Source: Chitinophagaceae bacterium (GTDB lineage: Bacteria; Bacteroidota; Bacteroidia; Chitinophagales; Chitinophagaceae). From it: DNA of 64,000 bases. Position 1 is the stretch's first letter, and every line of letters begins with the position of its first letter. Of the stretch, positions 13,554 to 22,957 are shown piece by piece. The stretch spans positions 587,169 through 651,168 of the forward strand of contig JAMLHK010000001.1 in assembly GCA_023957155.1 (NCBI GenBank), written 5' to 3'. The notes under the pieces were generated by a model. That model searched no databases and was not told the DNA's origin. It was given only the letters and a program-made list of their open reading frames with translations. The position numbers and the translations under genes were made by a program.

Positions 13554-14699
13554 TTATTGATCTATGTTTTCATACAATTCTTTAATCTTCTCCCGTATTG
13601 GCTTCGGGTCTAAATGCTTATTTAATTTATCTGCCTTTTGATAGTATGGCAGAACCGCTTTAGGCAATTTCGCTTTTCTAAAATGATTTTGTTCATTTTT
13701 CCACTCGTCATATTTTTTATCTCCAAACTTTACCAATAACTCAATTAGTCTGGTCATTTCAGCATTGAGATTTCTCTGAATTATTTTGTCCTCCAGATTG
13801 AACAATTCCGCATCGCTAAGATTGATCTTATCCTTCTTTTCATATCGGGTGAGCTTGTTTTCAATTTCTATCTTTTCTTTGTCAACAGGATTTGTAGTTA
13901 TATTCCAGGCTTGCCACATATCATGCTCTTTATTATAGGTAATACTTGTATCTGCCCACTTGCCATAAAATTGTGCTGTTTTTCTTACAATAAATCCATT
14001 CAAGCCATCTTCACTTCCTTTTACTTCAATATCTCTAAGGAATGGAAAGAAGCCTTTAATGATTTTATCTTCCTTATAAGAAGCAAAACTATCTCGGTAT
14101 AGACATCTAAAAGCATCAAAAAAACTAATTACATTATTTACCGCCGGATATAGAAATGTGTTTACGTCAAAATAATACCTGCCTACTCCCTCAATTCTGA
14201 TTGGCTCCGAATCGTGCAAATTATAAGCGTCGTCATTTAAGCTATACGCTGCATGAAAAAAGGTATTTCTAATTGCTGCATGATGGTTATCGTTAAAGAA
14301 CTGAATAATGTGCTGCTTGCCGCAATCGTTCAATATTTCCACGACAAGGTTTATTTTTTCGCCTGTCCCCAATAATCTGTCTTGTTTTCTTGTTTTCCAG
14401 AAAAAATAGGATGAACCTCTATAACCAAGTGAAATATTGCAAAGGCTACCTAAGATATTATAAAAATCGCTGTTTTCAAAAAAGGTCGAGTATAATAAGC
14501 AAGCCATACGGGTTTTCTCTTTCCCAGCAAATTCGGTATAAAGTCTTTTATACATCTCTATTGCATCAAACCATTCATGAAGCGTATCTTCAATTGATGC
14601 CATACCCTTGAAGTTTATCAAGGTAAGAATAAACTCAAATTCATTTTTCGCTTTTGCTTCCTCAAATAATGATGTAAGATCTTTTATTGTATTTTTCAT
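13554..14699 (-). CDS. Unknown protein downstream of Gabija pair, with HEPN-like motif
   Basis: The protein has 381 residues from ATG 14699 (an ATG 33 bases upstream would add an unlikely MFRCSFIINCY leader). It is mostly helical. Residues 144-149 read R-N-T-F-F-H, the R-polar-xxx-H form of the HEPN ribonuclease motif, preceded by DNHHAAI and followed by AAYSLNDD. The C-terminal 120 residues are Lys/Glu-rich and helical. It is the last gene of the minus-strand run XRE-GajA-GajB-this gene, before a terminator. A gap of 104 bases to GajB leaves open whether it is co-transcribed. The HEPN reading rests on one short motif. Confidence 0.6.
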   Translation of the reverse strand: MKNTIKDLTSLFEEAKAKNEFEFILTLINFKGMASIEDTLHEWFDAIEMYKRLYTEFAGKEKTRMACLLYSTFFENSDFYNILGSLCNISLGYRGSSYFFWKTRKQDRLLGTGEKINLVVEILNDCGKQHIIQFFNDNHHAAIRNTFFHAAYSLNDDAYNLHDSEPIRIEGVGRYYFDVNTFLYPAVNNVISFFDAFRCLYRDSFASYKEDKIIKGFFPFLRDIEVKGSEDGLNGFIVRKTAQFYGKWADTSITYNKEHDMWQAWNITTNPVDKEKIEIENKLTRYEKKDKINLSDAELFNLEDKIIQRNLNAEMTRLIELLVKFGDKKYDEWKNEQNHFRKAKLPKAVLPYYQKADKLNKHLDPKPIREKIKELYENIDQ

Positions 14700-14803
14700 A
14701 TAACAATTTATTATAAAAGAACACCTGAACAAGTCGGCTGATTAAAACTAAAATCATGAATAGATAAGCCGTACTATTGGGGCAGGCTTTAAAATTTATC
14801 GGG

Positions 14804-16579
14804 TCATATTTGATCATAAGTGAATACAACGTTTTGTAATATAGGTGTGATCACAAGCGGATCACCTTTTTTTGTTTGCCTGCCAGTTTCACTAATTAAA
14901 TGAAGATTTGTTTTTGCTCGAGAGCAGATCACATATAATAACTTTTGAGAAGCCTCTGTGGCATTTCCTGAAAAAATTTCATTCCAATGAGGGATATATC
15001 CATTCAGTAAACCGTAAGCAATAACAGTTTCAAATTCTTCACCTTTTACACCAACACAAGTGTTTATTATGACACCAGTCATTTCCCTATAAAAACTCTT
15101 AAAAGTCTGTATATCACTGGAAATTGTGAATTGGGGATCATTTAATCTTTTTTCAATTGTATCAAAAAATAGTTTTCGACTTGCGACGAGATTGGGATAT
15201 TGTAAATAATTCACGCCGATAGCATTAACGAATTGATCAAAGCAATCATTTAAATAGTCTATCCCTTCATTTTCTTGTGATTTAATTGAGTTTATTAGTT
15301 TTAATAATGCCCTTTCACTTGAATACTTATCAATTAATTCACCATTAATTTCCACTCTAAAATTATCAATTAGTTCAGTAGCCCACCTATATCTTAAAGA
15401 GTAAATTTTAGGATTAGGTTGCGTAAGCAATAGCCTGGATAATTTATACCAAATGTTTTCCCGATTTCTCGACATAGGAGCCAATCCCGATGCATCAAAA
15501 TTTACATCTGGAAGTATGGCCCTTAGTTTTTTAGAAATAGTTGTTATTAACCACCATTGAGGAACAAGTACACAAATTTCATCTTCTGTTATCCCTTTAT
15601 CAAGGCTTACCTTAATCAATCGGGCAATTTCATCAACGAGCTTAGAATGAGCGATTGAACTATTAAATGTTATACAACCCATTTCTTTAGCATTACTGCC
15701 GACAGATCTAATTGCTATTTTTTGAGTTTGAAAATGACTGTAAAAATCAATAATTCTTTGGCATGTCCTATAATTGCCAGTTAAGGTTAAAGGAGTAACT
15801 GGCATATCGTCAATCTCGGCTCTCACTTCTTCAATACTTTTTGCTACACCGCCTAATGAAGCATAGATAGCTTGATCTGTATCTCCGACCAGAAAAAGAG
15901 ATGTCTTACCTTTTCCAGCTTTAACGATCAGTGAGATAATGGCATATAATAAATCCTGTGTGTCCTGATATTCATCCACACAAATCAACTTGAATAAATT
16001 TGATAAAGTAACTTGGATCTTCGGGTGAGTAATTAAAATCCTATACGAGTAGTAAAGAAGAAGGTCGAAGTCAATTAATTTTTTCTTTTTTAGAATTTCG
16101 TGATATTCTTTTAATAAATTCTTCTGAACTGATTTAGGTTCAACAAAACTGCCATCCCTATTAAAACGAAGGTTAATGGGGTCAATAGGCTTTAGTCTAT
16201 ACTTGACTTTTAGAGCGTCCAAAAGATCAGAACAGAAAGTTTCATCGGCAATAGAATATCCATTTCTTAGCTCTGGCAAATAACAAGAATGTGGCTTTAT
16301 AACCCATTCAAGGCAAAATGAATGCAACGTGCCAGACCAAATTCTATTGCTATTTATTCCCATTGCATTTAGGCGATGAAAGATTTCTTCAGATGCCCTT
16401 ACAGTGAATGTTAATGCTGCTACTCTTTTCTTATTGTGTTCAGCTAACTTTGATAACTCATAAGCAAGTTTGTGAATAATAACTCTCGTTTTCCCGCTAC
16501 CAGGACATGCTGTCAGCAGCACATGCCCATCCTGCTGAACGGCGATTTTCTGTTCATTATTTAGCTTAGCTAAAATCAC
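14804..16579 (-). CDS. gajB: UvrD/Rep-family helicase, GajB-like (Gabija defence)
   Basis: The protein has 591 residues of superfamily 1A: Walker A ACPGSGKT (24-31), motif II VDEYQDTQ, motif III VGDTDQAIYASLGG, motif IV in the NYRTCQRI region, motif V GVKGEEFETVIAYGL, motif VI YVICSRAKTNL. GajB proteins partner with an OLD-type nuclease GajA in the Gabija anti-phage system and are proposed to sense DNA ends or nucleotide loss. The ATG overlaps the gajA stop by 4 bases (ATGA, 16576-16579), so the pair is translationally coupled. It is longer than the described GajB (about 490), mostly in the C-terminal half. Confidence 0.85.
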   Translation of the reverse strand: MILAKLNNEQKIAVQQDGHVLLTACPGSGKTRVIIHKLAYELSKLAEHNKKRVAALTFTVRASEEIFHRLNAMGINSNRIWSGTLHSFCLEWVIKPHSCYLPELRNGYSIADETFCSDLLDALKVKYRLKPIDPINLRFNRDGSFVEPKSVQKNLLKEYHEILKKKKLIDFDLLLYYSYRILITHPKIQVTLSNLFKLICVDEYQDTQDLLYAIISLIVKAGKGKTSLFLVGDTDQAIYASLGGVAKSIEEVRAEIDDMPVTPLTLTGNYRTCQRIIDFYSHFQTQKIAIRSVGSNAKEMGCITFNSSIAHSKLVDEIARLIKVSLDKGITEDEICVLVPQWWLITTISKKLRAILPDVNFDASGLAPMSRNRENIWYKLSRLLLTQPNPKIYSLRYRWATELIDNFRVEINGELIDKYSSERALLKLINSIKSQENEGIDYLNDCFDQFVNAIGVNYLQYPNLVASRKLFFDTIEKRLNDPQFTISSDIQTFKSFYREMTGVIINTCVGVKGEEFETVIAYGLLNGYIPHWNEIFSGNATEASQKLLYVICSRAKTNLHLISETGRQTKKGDPLVITPILQNVVFTYDQI

Positions 16580-18690
16580 AGCAGCTTAAAAAATTTTGTT
16601 AACTGATCATCTGCAAAGTCCGTACAAAAATCATTTATTAATTGTTCCACCGATTTACCTCTTACTACAAATTTCTGGGCTATATCATAATCGGAAGCCT
16701 CTTTATGATTACGTATAGACTTTAGACGATAATTTATAGCCTTACCCTTTGAAGCAGGATTAAGATGTGACGATGCGAATGCGATTGCTTCGATGATGTA
16801 ATCGGGAATATATGTATTGTAAACAAGTTGGTCTGCTACTAATAAAGCGAGCCAGCCCTTACCATATTTATTAGCCAGCCTTAAAACTTCAACTCCGGCT
16901 ATTTCAACAGATACATCTTCCAACTTAACCTTTGATTTCTGAACGTTTGCTGGATTTTTATAAATTTTATTGAGGCAGTTTACAAACTCAAAACTATTGT
17001 CATTCATTAACAAATCAACTTCAAATGTATATTCCGCGTAAAATGGTTTCAAAAAAGGATTTGAATTGCAAAAGTCATCTAATTCAGATTTCCGTTGTTC
17101 CCCATTTTCTTGAGCGGCACGACAATGTTTTTGATAATCATTATCGTCGCCAGGGTCATCGGGTATGGTAATGATAGACTTGTCTGTGTCGGTTATGATA
17201 GCACAGTGTTTATTGATTCTATCTTCATGAAAAAGCCGAGCAACATTCTGAAAGCCTGTGCTTCCGATATTCACTAAACTTACACCGATTTCATCAAGAG
17301 ATAACCCAATCACTTTCTGAAATAATGCGGGAATAAGGATTTGTTCAGTGTCGCCCTCTACAAGTAAAATTCCTTTAGCGAAAAGGAGATTGCTTCGCAC
17401 AGCATCTAAATATCGTTCAATCCTTCCGATTTCATCGCCGTTCAATTTGTTTGACGGATAAAACACATGTGCCTCTTGTTTACCGCGACATAGAATATTA
17501 ACGCTACTAATTTTACTAACTGATGATATATGAGTTGAGTGGGTGCTAATAATAACCTGTGTCTTATTTCCTTTGAGATTGTCAAATAGAGTTTTTTGTA
17601 TGTGAGTGTGTATATGAGCTTCTGGTTCTTCAATTAGTAGAAAATTGGCAATTTTGTCAATCTTTACCCTTTCATATTCGAGTAATTTTAACGATAAATA
17701 TATCAGATTTGCACCACCTAAACTCAACTCCCATATTTTCCCTTCATATCCATCCTCATCAGGGTCGCCTACCCATAGTTTAAGCGATTGAAAAAGTTTT
17801 TCCATGTCATTGGGCAGTTCCGACTTGATATTGATATTTGGCGCATAGGTTGTGCCAACGGCTTCTTTTATACTCTTGTCAATGCCTTTTTTTATGTCCT
17901 GTACCTCGTCGAGTGTGCTTATTTGATCATTCAGTTGGTCAATGCTGTCTATTATTTCATTCTGCTTTGTGACGGAAACAGTTTTCTCCTTTCCTCTAAG
18001 TAAGTTTACCAACGGATTGTTAGCGTAAGATTTTAAATCAGCTTCGACATCCCTTAATGCTTTAATAAAGGTGCAAGAAACCTCATTGTGAATATTGATT
18101 TCTTTAGGTAGCCAAGTACCGAATATTAATTCCTCCTTTTCATCAGGATCAGGAAATTCTATCGTATCAAAATCACCAACATATCGTTTATAGATAGCGT
18201 CATCACTAAAATCAGCTACACCGCGGCTAAGGTAAACAGTTTCATAATTTTCAATGGTTATCTTATCAAGTAGAAGTTGTAGGTCTGTTTCATTCTTTCC
18301 ATCCGTTTGCGCGTAATCATAAAGCTCTTTCCTGAACTGATATTTTGGCCGAAAGAAAACCGAATAACTTCCTTTGTTATGAGTGTCCATGTGTCCGCTG
18401 GTTTGAACAGCCAAAGCCTGGGCTTCTTCACTTGAATCCAGATTATCAAATTGAAGTGAAATTATTATCCAATGTCCAGACCATTTGTTACCAAGAACCC
18501 TATTAAAATCACTCGGAAAAAATTTCACAAATCTCGGCATGGTATCATCAAGCAATATTCGCAATGCGTAAAACAAGTTAGTTTTACCAGAACCATTTTC
18601 ACCAATTATCGTGTTTATTCCATCGTGGAAGTAAAACTTTGCTTTTCTAAAATTTCTAAAATTACGAATGGCAAGAGATGAGATATACAT
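16576..18690 (-). CDS. gajA: OLD-family ATP-dependent nuclease, GajA-like (Gabija defence)
   Basis: The protein has 704 residues. An ABC-type ATPase comes first: Walker A GENGSGKT (30-37), signature LSLGGANL (322-329), Walker B LLIEEPEAH (351-359). A TOPRIM nuclease domain follows, with Glu 445 in VEGDTEQ and Asp 501/503 in TDTD. This is a class 2 OLD protein, the class found beside UvrD-like helicases, and in Gabija it cuts phage DNA when nucleotide pools fall. It exceeds the described GajA (about 580), with a long linker region (165-290) between ATPase lobes and extra C-terminal sequence. The coupled helicase confirms the system type. Confidence 0.85.
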   Translation of the reverse strand: MYISSLAIRNFRNFRKAKFYFHDGINTIIGENGSGKTNLFYALRILLDDTMPRFVKFFPSDFNRVLGNKWSGHWIIISLQFDNLDSSEEAQALAVQTSGHMDTHNKGSYSVFFRPKYQFRKELYDYAQTDGKNETDLQLLLDKITIENYETVYLSRGVADFSDDAIYKRYVGDFDTIEFPDPDEKEELIFGTWLPKEINIHNEVSCTFIKALRDVEADLKSYANNPLVNLLRGKEKTVSVTKQNEIIDSIDQLNDQISTLDEVQDIKKGIDKSIKEAVGTTYAPNINIKSELPNDMEKLFQSLKLWVGDPDEDGYEGKIWELSLGGANLIYLSLKLLEYERVKIDKIANFLLIEEPEAHIHTHIQKTLFDNLKGNKTQVIISTHSTHISSVSKISSVNILCRGKQEAHVFYPSNKLNGDEIGRIERYLDAVRSNLLFAKGILLVEGDTEQILIPALFQKVIGLSLDEIGVSLVNIGSTGFQNVARLFHEDRINKHCAIITDTDKSIITIPDDPGDDNDYQKHCRAAQENGEQRKSELDDFCNSNPFLKPFYAEYTFEVDLLMNDNSFEFVNCLNKIYKNPANVQKSKVKLEDVSVEIAGVEVLRLANKYGKGWLALLVADQLVYNTYIPDYIIEAIAFASSHLNPASKGKAINYRLKSIRNHKEASDYDIAQKFVVRGKSVEQLINDFCTDFADDQLTKFFKLL

Positions 18691-18753
18691 GTAACTTATA
18701 TGAATTGACGCATTATTTATTTGATAAAAGAGCCTTTAAGGAAACTCCCAAAA

Positions 18754-18954
18754 CTATTTTCTATCCTTAGATGACATTAACAAATCTCTTATGTCAACAT
18801 CGAGCAATTTGGCTATTAGGTTTAAGACTTCTATGCTCGGCTGCCGCCTGTTGTGAACATAGGAATTGACCATGTTATAGCTTTTTCCCAATTTTTCAGC
18901 TAACCATTTTTGTTTAATGCCCTTTTCTTCCAATACTTCTCTAATTCGGTTCAT
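18754..18954 (-). CDS. XRE-family regulator of the defence operon
   Basis: It encodes 66 residues, a complete small helix-turn-helix: IREVLEEKGIKQKWLAEKLGKSYNMVNSYVHNRRQPSIEVLNLIAKLLDV. This is the form of controller proteins that sit before restriction-modification and Gabija-type genes in Bacteroidota. It lies 63 bases upstream of gajA on the same strand. A perfect ATCGTA-AC-TACGAT repeat overlaps its own start codon, suggesting autoregulation. A TACTTTTG -7 element lies just upstream (18981-18974). Confidence 0.85.
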   Translation of the reverse strand: MNRIREVLEEKGIKQKWLAEKLGKSYNMVNSYVHNRRQPSIEVLNLIAKLLDVDIRDLLMSSKDRK

Positions 18955-18966
18955 CGTAACTACGAT
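18953..18966. promoter_or_regulatory. Candidate operator at the XRE gene start
   Basis: ATCGTA-AC-TACGAT, a perfect repeat of 6-base arms, covers the start codon of the XRE gene and lies just downstream of its -7 element (minus strand, 18981-18974). Binding there would block both transcription and entry into the operon. Confidence 0.45.
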
Positions 18967-18994
18967 ATTTAATCAAAAGTACAATTTTGAAGTC

Positions 18995-19025
18995 AAAAAA
19001 CATCTCATTTAGTGAGATGTTTTTT
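18995..19025. terminator. Bidirectional terminator after mobC
   Basis: Arms of 13 bases (AAAAAACATCTCA and TGAGATGTTTTTT) around a TTTAG loop. It lies 3 bases past the stop of mobC on the minus strand and just upstream of the XRE gene's promoter. A T-run exists on both strands, so it insulates the mobilisation block from the defence operon. Confidence 0.8.
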
Positions 19026-19028
19026 ATA

Positions 19029-21023
19029 TCAACCTTTCTTAACAACCAGGTGCGCTAACCCTGGATCGTTCAAAAGCCGTTCTATTTCCGACTGAATAAT
19101 ATCCTGAATGTCCTGTTTGATCTGGAAGTAGTTCCGTTGTATCATACTATTGTCCAGTTTGCGAATTACTTCTATTTCCTTATAGTTTTCTTCCTCTTTT
19201 TTTAATGCTGCATGGTCATTGATAATTTCACAATAAAAGGCTTTCAGGTCTATTTTGTTATCAGGATCGTCAGCTACCATGCCCACAAATTCACCGGAAC
19301 TCAATGCTGAAATTTTAGAAGGAGGCACGGCCGTTTCCAGTTGCTTGGAGCGACTGATGGAGGTATCGCCACTGTTGATAGAGTAGCTTTCCCTGTCCTG
19401 CATGATCTTGCCAATTCTTTCAGATACCTGTTTTGCGGTATCACCTGAACTTTGACCGGCAATAAGATTACCGCAAATATTGATCAGCACTTCCGCTTGC
19501 TCTCTTGAATAATCCCGTCTTACCTGCTCTATTGATTGCACCCCGATTGTGGTGGATATTAAATTACTTCTGCCGGTTGCCACCACGGTATCAAGTGGCG
19601 TATAGATCGTAGGGTACTCATCGAAAATGAGGCTGCATTTTATTTTTCCCTTCTTATTGACGAGCTTCACCAAACGATTTACATACAGGGACAGCACTGC
19701 TCCATATATCTGTATCTTCTGCGGATTATTGCCCATGCAAACGATCTTGGGATCGTCGGGATTATTGACATCGAGGTTAAAATCATTACCGGATAAGATG
19801 TAGTATAACTGCGGTGAAGACAGTCTTGCCATAGCCACTTTAGCAGATGCTATCTGACCTTCAAGCTGCTCCATAACATCATTCAGGTAGGCATTCAAAA
19901 ATGGATTGATTAATACCTCACATTCTTTGGCAGCTTCGGTTCTGAACAATGTAAACAGGCTGTCGTAGTCTGCCTGCATCAGCTCTATAACGTGGGGTAA
20001 AGTGCAAAATTCACCGTCCTTATATTTCTTCAGATACCAGATAATTGCGGTCAGGAAATTTATTGGTGATTCCACGAAAAAATCGCCCTGGCGTTTTATC
20101 CACTCCCTGTTTAATCCCATTAAAATGGTACGTGCCGATTCTGCCGCATCGGTAATATCGGTCATAGCCGATGGCTCCAGTGGATTACACCGATGGCTTC
20201 TTGTTAGATCGTCAAAATTGATGACAAAAAATCTCGGTGGCTTGCGGTATCTGTGTTTATTTTTCAGCCAGGAATTGTAGGCGATTTTGGAAAGGTCGTC
20301 GAACTTAAAATCGTACACGAACATGGTAAAGCCCTTGCGGATATGTTGGGTAATGACATGCCTAATTACGAAGTAGGATTTACCTGCTCCGGGCGTACCC
20401 AACACCATGACTGCCCTGAACGGATTGATGATGTTGATCCAGCTATTGCGTACCTTATTTTTTAGCCGGTAGCGTGCGGGAAAATTGATGGAAAACTCAT
20501 TTTCAAGCAATCGTTCTTCCTGTGGAAATGTTTCGTTTTCCTTATTGAAAATGTCTTTGTTATTGAACTTGCTTTTAATGATGCGGGAAAGCAATGTGCC
20601 CCCTGAAAGCACTAATAAAAAACCAGTTGATGTGATGCCTGTATAAACGATTGCCTTCTCCTGCGCTGGCAATCGCAGCATCATGGAAAGGTAACTGGCA
20701 AAATAAAGCAGCAAGCCTGTAATGAGGTAAGCGAAAGCCATTTTGTAGCTCAGCTTCTCATCTTTCCGGCCTTTAGCTCCGAGCAGCGAAATCGTCAAAA
20801 AGCCTAAAGCAATCAGCTTGCTTTTAACGAAGCTGCTGAATATTCCTGTACGGTAAATATTACCTAAAATGCGGTCGCTGAATGTGCTGCTCAACCCCCA
20901 CTCCTGGAACGCAGCGTAGCAGTAATAATAGAAGTGTATCACTAAAATAACGATACTGATCAACCTGGTCATGTCCAGAATTTTCCTCAGCGCCTGTTCG
21001 TTCTCACCTGTCTGTACAGCCAT
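19029..21023 (-). CDS. mobC: Type IV coupling protein MobC (TraG/VirD4 family)
   Basis: The protein has 664 residues. N-terminal membrane segments (about 15-165) start with the YWFCY-type region (HFYYYCYAAFQEWG). A P-loop ATPase follows: Walker A LGTPGAGKSY (about 206-215), FVYDFKFDDLS, and Walker B LIFDEYPTIYTP. Coupling proteins bring the relaxase-DNA complex to the mating channel. The order MobA-MobB-MobC on the minus strand, with 11 bases between mobB and mobC, is that of CTnDOT-type mobilisation blocks. Length is normal for the family. Confidence 0.92.
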   Translation of the reverse strand: MAVQTGENEQALRKILDMTRLISIVILVIHFYYYCYAAFQEWGLSSTFSDRILGNIYRTGIFSSFVKSKLIALGFLTISLLGAKGRKDEKLSYKMAFAYLITGLLLYFASYLSMMLRLPAQEKAIVYTGITSTGFLLVLSGGTLLSRIIKSKFNNKDIFNKENETFPQEERLLENEFSINFPARYRLKNKVRNSWINIINPFRAVMVLGTPGAGKSYFVIRHVITQHIRKGFTMFVYDFKFDDLSKIAYNSWLKNKHRYRKPPRFFVINFDDLTRSHRCNPLEPSAMTDITDAAESARTILMGLNREWIKRQGDFFVESPINFLTAIIWYLKKYKDGEFCTLPHVIELMQADYDSLFTLFRTEAAKECEVLINPFLNAYLNDVMEQLEGQIASAKVAMARLSSPQLYYILSGNDFNLDVNNPDDPKIVCMGNNPQKIQIYGAVLSLYVNRLVKLVNKKGKIKCSLIFDEYPTIYTPLDTVVATGRSNLISTTIGVQSIEQVRRDYSREQAEVLINICGNLIAGQSSGDTAKQVSERIGKIMQDRESYSINSGDTSISRSKQLETAVPPSKISALSSGEFVGMVADDPDNKIDLKAFYCEIINDHAALKKEEENYKEIEVIRKLDNSMIQRNYFQIKQDIQDIIQSEIERLLNDPGLAHLVVKKG

Positions 21024-21034
21024 TGTTTTACGTT

Positions 21035-22342
21035 TTATTGGTTATTGGAAATGTTCTTTCTCTTTTTCTTTTTCCTGGCCTTTTTCTTCAACTGTCGGGG
21101 TACATAATCGCTCGTGTGTTCCGGTTGCATCAGGGCATCCAATATGCCTTCACTTTCTTTGGAATTTGGTGTTGGCTGAAAGGCATTTTCATTGACTTTG
21201 GTTTCTGCCGCAGCGATAGCCTTCGGCTGTAACCCAATGCCTTGTTTTGCGGGTGGTTGCGACAGTAAATCCTGCCGCAAAACATCTTGCGGCAGACATC
21301 TTTCCTGTATGGCTTTAGCACTGTATTGCTTGCCTAATGCGCTCCCGTTGAAGACACATTTGGTTTGATGATCCACGTAGGTTATCCCGTATATCAAACC
21401 TGCATCGTTCTGACGCAGGGCTACGTAGATGCCCTTCCTTTCGAGCTGCTTCACTAACTCATCCAGGTTGGGCGTTTTGCCGATAAATAATCTGTCTATT
21501 TCGTTTTTGATACGGGCTTTGTGAGGCTGGCGTTTTGCATCATTCGGTGCATATTTTTCCTCCAGTTTTTTCAGAGTCGGCTGGTTGTAAAAGTCGCTGG
21601 CTTTTATGGGTACGCCTATGGGTTTTCCGTCTTCATCCAGTATGCGATATACCAATCCCCCGCCCTTAAAAATTCTGGAATCTTCGCTGCCGCGATCAGC
21701 CATTACATTGTACTGTTTCAGTACCGCATTCAGTTCCGGCAGGCCGGTGTAATGGTACTTATGCAGCACCGCATCGAGTACATTGGTGATAGCTCTTTTG
21801 GTTTCTGTGCGGCCGTATTGCACTTTCCTCACATCAACAGGTTTTAGCCTGAACGCTTCCCTTTTTGCATGGGCATCCGCAATCACAAGACCAAACATTT
21901 TTTCAATCTCTTTTCTTGCGGGTTCTGACTTGCGGATGCCCAGGTGATGCAGGTCAATGCGGTTACCATTGGACTTAATATTCGTAGTGACTATGTGGAT
22001 GTGCGGATGGCCTGCGTCGTGGTGCTGATAAACAAGATAGGGCTGCTCGCCAAAGCCTAATTTCTGCATATAGACTTTGGCAATGTTCATTAGCTTTTCC
22101 CTGCTCAAGTGCGTTTCCGAAGGGTCAAAATTGAGAGAGATATGTACATTCTTTCGTTCAACATCCTTGCGTAGATCTGTCCTTTTAAGCAGGTAGCCCA
22201 GCTTAATTTTCAGGCTCATTTCATCTGCATTCAGGGGAAAATTTTCTGCTCCGATACACTCCGCAACACCTTCTTTAATCTTGTTCTCATTGTAGTTGAA
22301 AATACGGTGCATAGAGTGGCCGGGCTTGATTACTGCAACCAT
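21035..22342 (-). CDS. mobB: Relaxase MobB
   Basis: The protein has 435 residues. It carries the relaxase signature in order: IFNYNENK with the probable catalytic Tyr 17, HLSREKLMNIAKVYMQKLGF, and the metal-binding histidine cluster HPHIHIV (112-118). It nicks the ICE at oriT and remains bound to the strand that is transferred. The C-terminal part (about 250-435) is basic and ends in a run of lysines. It overlaps mobA by 13 bases and precedes the coupling-protein gene, so the three are one operon. The likely nick site is upstream of mobA. Confidence 0.92.
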   Translation of the reverse strand: MVAVIKPGHSMHRIFNYNENKIKEGVAECIGAENFPLNADEMSLKIKLGYLLKRTDLRKDVERKNVHISLNFDPSETHLSREKLMNIAKVYMQKLGFGEQPYLVYQHHDAGHPHIHIVTTNIKSNGNRIDLHHLGIRKSEPARKEIEKMFGLVIADAHAKREAFRLKPVDVRKVQYGRTETKRAITNVLDAVLHKYHYTGLPELNAVLKQYNVMADRGSEDSRIFKGGGLVYRILDEDGKPIGVPIKASDFYNQPTLKKLEEKYAPNDAKRQPHKARIKNEIDRLFIGKTPNLDELVKQLERKGIYVALRQNDAGLIYGITYVDHQTKCVFNGSALGKQYSAKAIQERCLPQDVLRQDLLSQPPAKQGIGLQPKAIAAAETKVNENAFQPTPNSKESEGILDALMQPEHTSDYVPRQLKKKARKKKKRKNISNNQ

Positions 22343-22722
22343 ATTTCAAGCATTTTTTTTACGTTATTCCTGACCTGATCTACCTTATTGCTAAGGATTT
22401 TTTTCTCCACTTCATACGCAATCAGCCAGCTTCTAAACTCGGAGATTTGGTTAAGCGTATGCAGCTTTTTGACTGCCTGGTTGAAGTTGTTTCCCACCGC
22501 GTTAAGCTCGCTGCGCAGCCGGGTAAGCTCTGTCATTAAGTCATCCTGGGAACTGTTACGATAGGTCGTTACAACGGGCTTATCAAACAAGTTGTGACGC
22601 ACATAATCACTCAGCTTTCGGCAGGTAGATGCCTTCCATTTCCTTTCAATTTTTGCATACTCATCGGGCGTTAAACGCAAGCCGATGATGCGTGTTCTGT
22701 TTGAATGTTGTCCTTTCATCAC
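22330..22722 (-). CDS. mobA: Relaxosome accessory protein MobA
   Basis: The protein has 130 residues. The N-terminal half is a ribbon-helix-helix-like DNA-binding domain (RIIGLRLTPDEYAKIERKW, then KLSDYVRHNLF). The C-terminal half is helical (LTRLRSELNAVGNNFNQAVKKL), the pattern of MobC/NikA-type accessory proteins that bind oriT and help the relaxase. It is the first gene of the mob operon; a candidate oriT with two hairpins lies 70-130 bases upstream. Confidence 0.88.
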   Translation of the reverse strand: MMKGQHSNRTRIIGLRLTPDEYAKIERKWKASTCRKLSDYVRHNLFDKPVVTTYRNSSQDDLMTELTRLRSELNAVGNNFNQAVKKLHTLNQISEFRSWLIAYEVEKKILSNKVDQVRNNVKKMLEIWLQ

Positions 22723-22795
22723 TATTCATTTTCACTTTTTTAAATTCATAAATTCATTTCAGACGCCCTGCCCACGAGTTCCGAGTGATAGGCAG

Positions 22796-22851
22796 CCAGA
22801 TCCGGTTGTTTAACAACCGTTCATCTGGCCGATTGCAGGAAAGTTGCAATC
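22796..22851. other. Candidate oriT region (two hairpins upstream of mobA)
   Basis: The first hairpin has CCAGAT/ATCTGG outer arms (22796-22801, 22823-22828) and an inner CGGTTGT/ACAACCG perfect repeat. The second is GATTGCA/TGCAATC (22831-22837, 22845-22851). Hairpins next to a relaxosome gene are the usual mark of a transfer origin. I cannot identify the nick sequence. The remaining bases of the 235-bp gap show nothing else. Confidence 0.5.
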
Positions 22852-22957
22852 TTTCAGCCTTTGGAACCTCTTTAAGACATTTCAAGCTCCCAGAGTGTAG
22901 TAAGGAAAGCTAATGTGCTCAAAATGGCTAAAGCCGGTCTTACAGTGGCCGTATCGT

